DNA of 64,000 nucleotides from Stichopus chloronotus (taxonomy: Eukaryota > Echinodermata > Holothuroidea > Aspidochirotida > Stichopodidae): the NCBI GenBank assembly GCA_021234535.1, contig CM037838.1:21831009-21895008 (forward strand), written 5' to 3'. The translations under genes were made by a program, and so were the position numbers. Below, piece by piece: positions 1 through 10,424 of the stretch (the first letter of the stretch is position 1; each line of letters starts with the position of its first letter). Below the pieces are notes generated by a model. That model searched no databases. It was not told the origin of the DNA and saw only the letters and a list, made by a program, of their open reading frames with translations.

Positions 1-183
1 TGCCTATTGGAAAAAGGTTAATATAGTGTAAGCATAACTATGGTGTAAGTGAAAGAGAATGTAAAGAAATTGATTGAAGTGTACACATGTGTTACTTTTC
101 TGGACCTTCACCCGACCTATACCGACCACCCAGACTGATAGTCAATCCCCTCTCACACCACCGTCAATTCGAGTCACATCATC

Positions 184-258
184 ATCCACCCACCCTTCAC
201 CCACCTTCACGGTCACCCACCTCCACCCCCACCCACCGTCACCCAACCATCACCCGGC
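184..258 (+). repeat. C-rich minisatellite (CACCCACCTTCACC-like)
   Basis: Degenerate tandem repeat built from CACCC and TTCACC words on the plus strand. Copy number varies between units; it is longest in unit 2 (about 11295-11384) and shortest in unit 3 (30968-31018). A second such block is at 566-640. Confidence 0.8.
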
Positions 259-272
259 ACACATTGCACGGC

Positions 273-545
273 ATACACAGGGACAGAGTGTATATTGATT
301 ACACATTCATGTGGTCCTTGTTGCAGCTCAAGGGGACATGTGGCACTTCTGTTCGGATTGTGTTTGCACAAGGAGGAGTTTTAGACAGTCTGTCTGTGGA
401 AGGTGTAGTTGTAAGTGGTTGTGAGAATTGGAACTGTCTGGGGGACGGGTATCTGCCTTAAAAGAAAATCTTTGTATTTTGGCCGCCTTTAAAAGTCTTT
501 TTGAATATAAGTGGTTATACGTTGAAAATTGACCTGCAGGGAATT
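273..545 (+). repeat. Spacer direct repeat R1
   Basis: About 270 bp beginning ATACACAGGGACAGAGTG and running through a stretch ending near GACCTGCAGG. A diverged second copy lies 1.27 kb to the right (1540). The pair recurs in every unit: 11397/12664, 31022/32293, 41964/43225, 51314/52579 and 62128/63389. R1 and R2 differ by substitutions and by a longer A-run in R2, so the duplication is older than the amplification of the units. Confidence 0.8.
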
Positions 546-1383
546 TTATTGAAATTTTATTTTATGACCCACCTTCACCCTCACCCCCATCCACCCCCTT
601 CCCTTCACCCAACCATCACCCATCCTCATCCGCTCACCCTCTCCGCCAGTCGGGTCACTTCTAGCGTCTCCACTTCTGTGATGTTCCAATGATTTATCAA
701 GTATCATACGGCCTAGCTAACACTTCGAGGCTTTGTAGGGTACCATAAAATCTGAGAAAGATTTCGGTGAGCCGAGGATTGGATGAGAGACTAGGGGAGC
801 TGATTTAGGAGGGGCCACAGGGACACTGATTGATGATATTAAGATGGTTTTGGTCATGAAATTTAATAGAACGTAGACATTACCCAGATCACTCACTCTC
901 ATTTAAAGCATTTTGTGGAATCGGTGTCCAATTTGAATTGGTAGCCATGATCTTGAAATTTCAAATGATCATGACAATTTTAATTGTTAGACATGTATCA
1001 TCATGTACTCCTAGTGTATTCTGAGTTAAATGATCATATGGGTACCTTAACCTAGAAGTATCAATCTCCTTTACATTTAAAGTCATAAAAAGCGGCCATT
1101 TTGAAAAATAATGGGAAATATGTTTGGCGCTTACCCTACGATTGATTGGTATCGTCTAAGGCTGTGCCAATTTTCATACTTTTCCCCCAATTTTGCCCAA
1201 TGGTGTTACCATATTGCAGCACTAAGCTGGAGGCAGAGTAGATAAGGAATATCCTAATGACTTAGCTCGCTGTACGATTAAAAAAAAAATGTGTATATTT
1301 TTTTCTTCGCTCCCCGAAACCTGGCGTAGGGCTTTTAGGGGAAAGTTTGAGGCCAGATGTCTCCCAAACTTTCAATTGCAAAT

Positions 1384-1396
1384 CCCCCCCCCCCCC
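1384..1396 (+). repeat. Poly-C tract
   Basis: C13 followed by ACACCCGTGG. The same tract is at 12510, 32135, 43072, 52427 and 63236 with lengths from about 12 to 16, which shows replication slippage between otherwise near-identical units. Confidence 0.9.
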
Positions 1397-1539
1397 ACAC
1401 CCGTGGTGTCAATGATCTTGTCTTGAGGACAGTCACTTTTCAGAGAAAGCTACACTTTGGGTAAGTAAAATCCTCAGTTGGTTTTGCCCTTTGATTGACA
1501 ACATATGTTAAAGGTGCAGTGTAGCTCATATTGCGCAAT

Positions 1540-1815
1540 ATACACAGGGACAGAGTGTATATTGATCACACATTCATGTGGTCCTTGTTGCAGCTCAAGG
1601 GGACATGTGGAACTTCTATTCGGATTGTGTTTGCACAAGGAGGAGTTTTAAACAGGCGGTGGAAGGGGTGGTTGTCGGTGGTTGTGAGATTTGGAACTGT
1701 CTGGGGGACGGGTATCTGCCTTGAAAAAAAAAAAAAAACTTCGTACTTTGGCTGTCTTTAAAAGTCTTCTTGAATTTAAGGGGTTATGTTGAAAACGGAC
1801 CTGTAGGAAATGGAC
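1540..1815 (+). repeat. Spacer direct repeat R2
   Basis: Second, diverged copy of R1. It is distinguished by an A14-A18 run after the CTGCCTTG motif and by the GAACTTCTATTCGG variant in place of GCACTTCTGTTCGG. Confidence 0.8.
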
Positions 1816-3053
1816 CTGAAAATGGACGTGCCATTTTGTCGAACTTTATTTTGGTCTTTGAATTTAAGGTCAATACAGCTGTCGTCCCTACTTTATTCTT
1901 GCAATTCTCCTAAGCAATTTGTTTTCATGACGTTGCTGGGTTTCAATACTGCGTCAGAAAAATTAGGCAATTCAACTATAGTATGATGAAAAAAAAAAAA
2001 AAGCCACCGATAAATTAACATGGGGACTACAACACTATTTCAGTTTGGGGAGAATTTTCCCTTTAGTTTGAACATAAATAGAGAAATATACGTGTACTTT
2101 GCTACGTCTTACACGAAGGGTCTCTCCGTCGAAGATTCAGATGCAAACTCTCAGATTACAACAAGGACTGTGTTTACAAACTTGTTTGTCACATGTGAGT
2201 CAGGCTAACCAAGTGGAAATCGGAAAAATAGAAATAACTTGTTATCTTGACAGAATTTTGTAAATTCTCGAGTCACTGATTTGGGCCGGAAAACTGATTC
2301 GACATCGGGGAGACAGAAATTTGTTAGTCCTGTCGGTACTTAGCCCACCCCCACAAAATATACATATTTATATGTACATTTTTTAGTTTCACCGTGCCTG
2401 CTTTGGTGGTGCTTGTGTATGTACTATGGTTGACAAAAGCACATTTCTAGATTTTTGAATGTAAACTTTCATATGTTGATATGATGTGGCGTATAGCATA
2501 CAATTGTCCATGCTGATTTTTTTTTAAATGGCCCTTTAGTTCTTGGTGAAAAAAAAAAAAGCCACAAAAATTAACATGGACACGATGTGCTTATGTCTAG
2601 GGGGCTAGCGTACGTGAGATGCACTGTCCGAAATTTACGCCGCCCCTCCCCACTTTCATATTGTTTTCTTAGTCTATGAATCATGCATATATGACACACT
2701 GAAAAGAATGTCTGCTTACTTCTATAGGCGTACAATAGTTTAAGAGTTGCTACAATTAACCAATATACAATAACCCCAATCTTTTTCTTTTTTTCTTTGT
2801 TTATACAAATTTCAACGCTAGAATTTCAATTTTAAAGGACCACAAAGAGTTTTTGATCATACTTTGATCAAACTTCAGCCGCCCGAGACAAGTGTAAATC
2901 TTTCTCGCAAGTTTCATCCATGAGACTGAGTAATCCTTCTTCTTAGCACTACATCTCGAGTTATGAACGAAATGGTGTTAGGTTTGAGATGCCGTAGCTG
3001 CAATGTTCCTTCACTAGATTACCCTTCCCCCGTGGGGAAGTATTCCATAAGGA

Positions 3054-3330
3054 TTTTTTTTTTTTTTTTGAGGTTGTTTCCTCTGTTTATTGGTTTTCAA
3101 CCAAATTTACATAATTATAGGTCTAAAATACAAATCAAGTAAGTAAAGAAAGGAATAAGTTACAGTTCAATTGCAATGTTGCTATTTACAATCTTAACGA
3201 ACGAATTACCTTTTCTCCATGTATCAAGAAATTTAGACAAAGAAGTCGATTAAAATCTACCTGTACCAGAAACCTTATTTCTTTAATAATGGATTGTTGT
3301 ATCTGCTGTCCTGTTTTTTGTTTTTGTTTT
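3054..3330 (-). mobile_element. LINE fragment a (3' end only)
   Basis: Poly-T 3054-3069 is the copied poly-A tail, followed by about 245 bp of the element's 3' UTR and ORF2 C-terminus, cut at about 3315 where the tail of copy b begins. It is a diverged variant (extra GGTCT at about 3118, CTCCATG in place of ATCCATG) shared with copies k and m. The left flank is the target half-site GTATTCCATAAGGA. Confidence 0.9.
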
Positions 3331-5261
3331 AGGTTGTTTCCTCTGTTTATTGGTTCTCAACCAAATTTACATAATTATACAATACAAATCAAGTAAGTAA
3401 GAAAAAGGAGTAAGTTAAAGTTTAATTACAATATCACTATTTACAATCTTAACGAAAGAATTACCTTTTATCCATGTATCAAGAAATTTAGGCAAAGAAA
3501 GTAGATTAAAATCTACCTGTACCCGAAACCTTATTTCTTTAATAATGGCTTGTTGTATCTGCTGACCTGTTTTATCTTGACCTTCAAACAGATGAACGCA
3601 TCTGGTCTTCCACACAATGAATTTGCATATGCCAAATACTAACCAAATTCTATTTAAGACTACGTTGCAGACTGGGTCCGTAGTAGAGCCGTAAAGAAAA
3701 AAGTCTGATTTTAAATCGGTTTTGTTGTTTAACAAACGACTGAATATACCTTTTGCCCAAGAGATGACAGGCTTAATGTTGGGACATTCCCAAAATTAAT
3801 GATTGATGGTTTCGACCACCTTACAGTTTTCCCTAGGACAAATACCTTCCCCCATCCCCCAGCGAGCAATCTTATCACCTGTGTATAAAATGCGGTGGGA
3901 TAGCCTCCACTGAAAATCTTGTAGTTTGTTGTCGAGGAGTTTGTTAAAAACAAAACTCCACATGTTTTCCCAAGGAAAGGAAGGGTGCTTACTGACTACC
4001 GGGGGGGGGGGGGTGACTTTGTCGCCCTTGTTGAAGACTTTGACGATAGTTTTAGTGTTCGTACAACTTTTCAAAAACTGAGAATCGAGAAAGTGAAGTC
4101 TATAGATAAGGTTACAGGCATGAGTTAAATTACTAGAACAAACAGCAGAATTAGGCTTGGCGTTGGACCAGATAACTGGAAAAAGACGGCGAAGTTTTGA
4201 TGCCATTAAGAACCTAGCAAGCGAAAGATACAAAGGGGGATCGGTGTCGAGGATAGCAAATAGAGGTTTTACAAAGAGAGCATCCATCTTTGTCTTAAAG
4301 TCGTCTAATCCCAGTCCGCCGTTGGCCTTGACGGATGTAACAACGTTTCTAGGGAGTAGATCTGGTTTATTGTTTTCCCAAAAGAAAGAGAAAACCGCCT
4401 TGTTAATAGCCCGGAAAACTCTGTCGGGAACAGGGAAAACCGGGGCCACGAAGTAAAACATAGGATAAATTGTACTGTTGATGATGGAAACTTTACCAAG
4501 TAAAGAAAGGTACCTATTTTTCCAACAATTAAGTAACTTAGTGATCTTATCGATCTTTGAATCCCAGTTTGAGACGATGGCGTCTTCCGTCCCGAAAATA
4601 ATACCCGTAACTTTGATAGAAGATCTGCTCCAGACGATGTTAGAGGGCAGACAACGGAAGGCTTTTCCCATAATGAAGCCACGTGATTTGTTTAAATTGA
4701 CATTGGCACCGGTGGCATGCTGAAACAGGTCAAATATCCGTAGAAAATGGTGGATATCATTATCACTTGTGGCCACACAAGTGGCGTCATCTGCGTATAC
4801 TGCAGCAGTTTAACAGATTTACCGTTACTTCTTGGGATACGAAAACCCCGAATGTTTTCATTGAACTCGACATAGCTAGCAATCGGCTCAGTATACAAAA
4901 CATACAGGAGAGGCGATAAAGGGCAACCTTGCCTTACGCCACGAGAAATGTGGACTATTTCGGACAAAAAGCCGTTGATTAAAATACGACTATTAATGTT
5001 GAAGTATAAAATATTGATCCATTTAACAAAACTTTCACCAAAGTTTAACTTAGCGAGAACTTTATGAAGGAACTTCCAATTCACTTTGTCGAAGGCCTTG
5101 TGTTGGTCGATTGAAACCAATGCACAAGAGTTCGATTTTAACTTGGAAAAGCTGATAATATCTCTAATCAGATACAGATTATTGTGAATAGATCTACCAG
5201 GAACGGAGCAACTTTGAAAATCATTAATTAAAGAGGGAAGGATTTTAGCAAGCTTGACTTG
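3331..5261 (-). mobile_element. LINE copy b, 5'-truncated
   Basis: A 1.93-kb copy that starts at about codon 535 of ORF2 and so lacks ORF1, the endonuclease and the first RT blocks. The tail is the interrupted T-run 3313-3330. The 5' end stops at GACTTG followed by target-derived TATATGGAATATGAATATGGAAT. It is nearly identical to copy c, 1967 bp away. Confidence 0.95.
3415..5261 (-). pseudogene. ORF2 remnant in copy b (RT to C-terminus)
   Basis: Coding remnant of the reverse transcriptase and C-terminal region. It is broken by a 2-nt insertion inside the YADD codons (about 4797-4801), by G-tract expansion near 4003-4014, and by a TTA-to-TAA nonsense change at the leucine just after the CCHC histidine (codon 1018 of the intact protein; about 3797). 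Motif A (IDQHKAFD) and the RQGCPLSP block are readable at 4692-5120. It cannot make an active enzyme. Confidence 0.95.
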
Positions 5262-5283
5262 TATATGGAATATGAATATGGAA

Positions 5284-7229
5284 TTTTTTTTTTTTTTGAG
5301 GTTGTTTCCTCTGTTTATTGGTTCTCAACCAAATTTACATAATTATGCAACACAAATCAAGTAAGTAAAAAAAAGGAGTAAGTTAAAGTTCAATTACAAT
5401 ATCACTATTTACAATCTTAACGAAAGAATTACCTTTTATCCATGTATCAAGAAATTTAGGCAAAGAAAGTCGATTAAAATCTACCTGTACCCGAAACCTT
5501 ATTTCTTTAATAATGGCTTGTTGTATCTGCTGACCTGTTTTATCTTGACCTTCAAACACATGAACGCATCTGGTCTTCCACACAATGAATTTGCATATGC
5601 CAAATACTAACCAAATTCTATTTAAGACTACGTTGCAGACTGGGTCCGTAGTAGAGCCGTAAAGAAAAAAGTCTGATTTTAAATCGGTTTTGTTGTTTAA
5701 CAAACGACTGAATATACCTTTTGCCCAAGAGATGACAGGCTTAATGTTGGGACATTCCCAAAATTAATGATTGATGGTTTCGACCACCTTACAGTTTTCC
5801 CTAGGACAAATACCTTCCCCCATCCCCCAGCGAGCAATCTTATCACCTGTGTATAAAATGCGGTGGGATAGCCTCCACTGAAAATCTTGTAGTTTGTTGT
5901 CGAGGAGTTTGTTAAAAACAAAACTCCACATGTTTTCCCAAGGAAAGGAAGGGTGCTTACTGACTACCGGGGGGGGGGGGTGACTTTGTCGCCCTTGTTG
6001 AAGACTTTGACGATAGTTTTAGTGTTCGTACAACTTTTCAAAAACTGAGAATCGAGAAAGTGAAGTCTATAGATAAGGTTACAGGCATGAGTTAAATTAC
6101 TAGAACAAACAGCAGAATTAGGCTTGGCGTTGGACCAGATAACTGGAAAAAGACGGCGAAGTTTTGATGCCATTAAGAACCTAGCAAGCGAAAGATACAA
6201 AGGGGGATCGGTGTCGAGGATAGCAAATAGAGGTTTTACAAAGAGAGCATCCATCTTTGTCTTAAAGTCGTCTAATCCCAGTCCGCCGTTGGCCTTGACG
6301 GATGTAACAACGTTTCTAGGGAGTAGATCTGGTTTATTGTTTTCCCAAAAGAAAGAGAAAACCGCCTTGTTAATAGCCCGGAAAACTCTGTCGGGAACAG
6401 GGAAAACCGGGGCCACGAAGTAAAACATAGGATAAATTGTACTGTTGATGATGGAAACTTTACCAAGTAAAGAAAGGTACCTATTTTTCCAACAATTAAG
6501 TAACTTAGTGATCTTATCGATCTTTGAATCCCAGTTTGAGACGATGGCGTCTTCCGTCCCGAAAATAATACCCGTAACTTTGATAGAAGATCTGCTCCAG
6601 ACGATGTTAGAGGGCAGACAACGGAAGGCTTTTCCCATAATGAAGCCACGTGATTTGTTTAAATTGACATTGGCACCGGTGGCATGCTGAAACAGGTCAA
6701 ATATCCGTAGAAAATGGTGGATATCATTATCACTTGTGGCCACACAAGTGGCGTCATCTGCGTATACTGCAGCAGTTTAACAGATTTACCGTTACTTCTT
6801 GGGATACGAAAACCCCGAATGTTTTCATTGAACTCGACATAGCTAGCAATCGGCTCAGTATACAAAACATACAGGAGAGGCGATAAAGGGCAACCTTGCC
6901 TTACGCCACGAGAAATGTGGACTATTTCGGACAAAAAGCCGTTGATTAAAATACGACTATTAATGTTGAAGTATAAAATATTGATCCATTTAACAAAACT
7001 TTCACCAAAGTTTAACTTAGCGAGAACTTTATGAAGGAACTTCCAATTCACTTTGTCGAAGGCCTTGTGTTGGTCGATTGAAACCAATGCACAAGAGTTC
7101 GATTTTAACTTGGAAAAGCTGATAATATCTCTAATCAGATACAGATTATTGTGAATAGATCTACCAGGAACGGAGCAACTTTGAAAATCATTAATTAAAG
7201 AGGGAAGGATTTTAGCAAGCTTGACTTGT
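5284..7229 (-). mobile_element. LINE copy c, 5'-truncated
   Basis: Poly-T 5284-5297, then a copy with the same 5' end, the same YADD frameshift and the same nonsense codon as copy b. These shared private lesions show that b and c arose by local tandem duplication rather than by two separate integrations. Confidence 0.95.
5383..7229 (-). pseudogene. ORF2 remnant in copy c
   Basis: Same lesions as copy b: YADD frameshift at about 6764-6768, G-tract at 5970-5980, nonsense codon at about 5764. Only a few bases differ from b, for example the length of the G-tract and one base near the stop. Confidence 0.95.
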
Positions 7230-7250
7230 ATATGGAATATGAATATGGAA

Positions 7251-7808
7251 TTTTTTTTTTTTTTGAGGTTGTTTCCTCTGTTTATTGGTTCTCAACCAAA
7301 TTTACATAATTATGCAACACAAATCAAGTAAGTAAAAAAAGGAGTAAGTTAAAGTTCAATTACAATATCACTATTTACAATCTTAACGAAAGAATTACCT
7401 TTTATCCATGTATCAAGAAATTTAGGCAAAGAAAGTCGATTAAAATCTACCTGTACCCGAAACCTTATTTCTTTAATAATGGCTTGTTGTACCTGCTGTC
7501 CTGTTTTAGCTTGACCTTCAAACACATGAATACATCTGGTCTTCCACACAATGAATTTACATATGACAAATACTAACCAAATTCTATTTAAGACTACGTT
7601 GCAGACTGTGTCCGTAGTACTAGTAGAGCCGTAAAGAAAAAAGTCTGATTTTAAATCGGTTTTGTTGTTTACCAAACGACTGTATATACCTTTTGCCCAA
7701 GAGATGACAGGCTTAATGTTGGGACATTCCCAAAATAAATGATTGATGGTTTCGACCACCTTACAGTATTCCCTAGGACAAATACCTCCCCCATCCCCCA
7801 GCGGGCAA
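7251..7808 (-). mobile_element. LINE fragment d (last 0.5 kb)
   Basis: Poly-T 7251-7264, then the 3' UTR and the last 150 or so codons of ORF2, open from 7349 and starting just upstream of the CCHC motif. The 5' breakpoint, CAGCGGGCAA joined to TCCATATGGAAT, is the same as in 14195, 18612 and 44769. This fragment keeps the leucine after the CCHC histidine, unlike its neighbours b and c. Confidence 0.93.
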
Positions 7809-7822
7809 TCCATATGGAATAT
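7808..7822. other. LINE target duplication beside 5S gene
   Basis: ATCCATATGGAATAT, the gene-proximal copy of the target, 78 bp from the 5S 3' end at 7901. The distal copy is the half-site at about 3041-3053. Confidence 0.75.
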
Positions 7823-7889
7823 TTCCTTACGGGGACATAGGGAAGACAGAATACAAAGAATAGTACTATTCCTACAGAGAAGAAAACTG

Positions 7890-7900
7890 AAAAAGAAAAA
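7890..7900 (-). terminator. Pol III terminator
   Basis: TTTTTCTTTTT on the minus strand, directly after the last 5S base. Two T5 runs are typical for RNA polymerase III. Confidence 0.9.
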
Positions 7901-8018
7901 GCCTACGACACCCAGTATTCCCAGGCGGTCACCCATCCAAGTACTGACTGGGCTCGACGTTGCTTGACTTCGGTGATCGGACGAGAACCGTTATATTCAA
8001 CGTGATATGGTCGTAGGC
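7901..8018 (-). rRNA. 5S rRNA
   Basis: A 118-nt 5S rRNA gene. Its ends (GCCTACGAC and GTCGTAGGC) pair as helix I, and the A box, intermediate element and C box needed for TFIIIA and Pol III are present. There is one private change, C28A, from the majority sequence of this window. It is the only 5S gene in unit 1 and is followed upstream by the type 3 spacer. Confidence 0.97.
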
Positions 8019-8040
8019 ATTTACTAGAGAAAAAATTAGT

Positions 8041-8048
8041 TACTTATA
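8041..8048 (-). promoter_or_regulatory. TATA-like element, -30 to -23 of 5S
   Basis: TATAAGTA on the minus strand. The octamer lies at this offset (within one or two bases) upstream of all twelve loci in the window, although the bases around it have diverged between spacer types. Confidence 0.65.
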
Positions 8049-9337
8049 GTGTTCACCTGTTGAATTAAGTCTCAATTATTGTGGGACTAAAGCATAAAAC
8101 TAATATTTTGTTATTGTGTTATAAGTTTGGTACGTGTTTAAACGAGTAACATTAAAGAGTTCTAATGATTAGGTCTGCTACCACTTTAGTTGCTTTGTGT
8201 CAGCCGATGGCAGTATGTAGCGATGCACAGGCGCAGTATATCTACAACGCAATGCATAGGCCTATTTTTAGCATCTCTGGTGCTGCTATATATTTGAGGT
8301 GAAAGAAACAATAGTTGGTGTTACGGTCTTTACGATTCAGATAGGATCTTTGAACTGGATGTAGCCTAAGAAAGAAAACACATTCAAAATACAAAAATTT
8401 AAATGGTGCACATAAGCTGTAATCTGTTCCGAAGAAAATAGAATTGTCTGTCTGATAAAGAGAAAAAGACATATGATGGTGTAATTAACGTTCAATCACA
8501 GCCTATAGGCTAAGGACAATTTGGCGTTACAGGTTCGTCCCAGTATGGGTCCGGACTACCAAACCGCGGCGGTGGTAACAGTGATATAGTGAGAGGGGCC
8601 TATGTATGACTTGGGCTTGGTGAGGAAGTTACTGAATAGCCTACCCTGAGAAGCAATTTGGTGCAACAAAGTAGTCACATATTCCGTCGGTCCTGCCGCT
8701 GCCTCATATGCGGAGAAGAAAAACAGTTCACACAAGCAATTATCTCCCCCGGGCTTTATTAGATCACCGGACTGGGGGGGGGGGGGCCTCTTTTCCATTT
8801 GACTGTGGGCGTGGTTTCTGTATACCAGCATGATGACATTCATGAATGGCGTTGATCGCTAAACATGCTACTCCATAAAGTAATAAAATATCTTGATAGT
8901 GTGAATATCCCCTTAACTGATATTTCTGTTACCCACTGTAGGCTACTAATGAACAAGACCAAAAATGAGAGACAAATTGAACACGACAGTGAGAATCACG
9001 CAAATCTACAGTCTCACACTAAGCTCATTAATTGGGCCTACGTGGCACTAATTGCTCTTACCTGTCATCACCACAGTTTGTGCTGAATGTCAGTCGGACT
9101 TTGTAAGTCAGCTGGGGACATTTTCTAATGTTGAAATGGAACAGCTAGCCTGAGGTCCGTATGTTTAGGCTCGTGGAACTTATTTGGTAGGCTGGTCATC
9201 GGCGTTAAGCTTGAGCACTATCGATCACCTTCAATGCTCCAAGCCTTCATTGAAATGTCCTGCTCGAACAAAGGGTTTGTAAACATGCACAGCCTATATA
9301 AGCAGATTGTGCGTTTTAATTGTTTCGTCATAGAAAA

Positions 9338-9363
9338 ACGCGTAGGCCTACCTTCCTACGCGT
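9338..9363. repeat. Short perfect inverted repeat
   Basis: ACGCGTAGG, 8-nt loop, CCTACGCGT. It is intact again at about 49276-49301 but altered in units 2, 3 and 5 (29022, 39914, 60078), so the stem is not preserved by selection in this window. Confidence 0.7.
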
Positions 9364-10225
9364 ATGGCTATTTATTTTAATAATGGATTCAAATTCATTA
9401 ACCCTGGGACAAATGGTTAGTGGTTTTTATTCCCGTATTTCTGAATATACATGTATATAAACTATTCAACTTGTCTTAGCCTTCTGTTACAATTTTTCGT
9501 CTGTGAGTCCCTTAAATCTATGTATATGGATGGAAGAAAAAACGATACATCTGAATTCCTTTCACTTTGAACCAAAACGATGTACAGTCAACAATCGGGT
9601 AGTCATGGAAACAGCCTGAAACAGCGAATGGTGTATACGTAAACAAAGAGATAAGCGCGCTTACCGCAGTGGAACGTAGATGCAAACGCAGTGACTGCAT
9701 TAAATCAAACCGGCCTGGTCAAACTTACTGAATTTCTATATACCAGTCTCTGATCACTCACCAGGTTGGAGGTCCAAATCTACCATGGTTACTGGGACTG
9801 TGAAGGTGATCACTTGTACTAGAAAATGTTACCATGGTGGTACCTTACCATCCGGCGTCGTTATAGCTCCTGTTAAGCGTGCCGAGTAATTTTACTCATC
9901 TTGAGTCATTTTTCTTGAGCGTTACAGATTTTCACTGGTCAAAACAAAGACGTCGACTGGTTGTTACATAATAAAAGGATTCACGACTGCCCCCAATCAT
10001 TTTAATTTCTTATAGAGCCGGCTGCCATCTTTCACTGTGTTGTAGCTGTATATAACAGCAAGAAGTTGTACTTGTAAGGTGCATAGTACGTTCACATTGT
10101 AAATAACAATTGGTTTAAGAAGGTCGTTGTGGGCTCTCTGAAAAGCTAAGACCTGGAAAGACAATCTCCGAGACCATCACAACTAGAGAAATAAGATCAC
10201 CAGCAAAAATTAGCAGTGTTGTGAG

Positions 10226-10424
10226 GCTCGAGTCACTGACTCGAGTAGGACTCGAGTCACAATGTTTGAAGACTTGACTTGACTCGAGTCACTTGCATCA
10301 AAAGACTCGAGTCAGACATTTGAGAAAGTGGAAAAGACTCGACTCGACTCGACTCGACTCAGTATGTAGAAGGGACTCGACTCGAATCGAGTCACTATGC
10401 TGGATGACTCTACTTGACTCAAGT
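10226..10424. repeat. GACTC/ACTCGAGT repeat block
   Basis: About 200 bp dominated by the pentamer GACTC and the palindrome GACTCGAGTC in both orientations, with a pure (GACTC) run at 10335-10360. The run length differs between units, which marks slippage or unequal exchange. The function is unknown. Confidence 0.85.

Larger units (their letters stand above)
1..3053. repeat. Long spacer, left part (unit 1)
   Basis: Non-coding spacer. It holds the right arm of the boundary hairpin (15-31), two C-rich CACCC/TTCACCC minisatellites (about 184-258 and 566-640), a diverged direct repeat (273-545 and 1540-1815), a C13 tract (1384-1396), A-runs, and a final 450 bp that is homologous to the ends of the short spacers. 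Small ORFs here are frame accidents. I see no RNA gene in it. Confidence 0.8.

Noticed and set aside
87..461. Pro/His/Ser-rich ORF over the C-rich minisatellite
   Set aside because: Composition comes from the repeat. Length changes with repeat number and different frames are open in different units.
2020..2208. 62-codon ORF repeated with the same protein sequence in four units
   Set aside because: The DNA is equally conserved, so the protein identity reflects recent duplication. The frame is broken by one extra G in units 4 and 6.
7809..7936. N-terminal extension of the ORF2 tail in fragment d into the 5S gene
   Set aside because: The frame runs through the target site, 5S flank and 5S gene by chance; element sequence ends at about 7808.
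8525..8545. GGTTCGTCCC resembling a tRNA/SINE B box
   Set aside because: Only part of the consensus matches and no A box lies at a suitable distance.
8556..8843. Minus-strand ORF of 93-95 codons recurring in long spacers
   Set aside because: It crosses a G-tract of variable length, the N-terminus changes frame in unit 2 and the frame is lost in unit 4. No family resemblance.
8865..9086. 73-codon plus-strand ORF in the long spacer
   Set aside because: Truncated by a frameshift in unit 2 and not recognisable; conservation is that of the surrounding DNA.
10226..10424. CRISPR-like or phage-like repeat array
   Set aside because: Eukaryotic 5S context, no regular spacers, and pentamer-based slippage structure.
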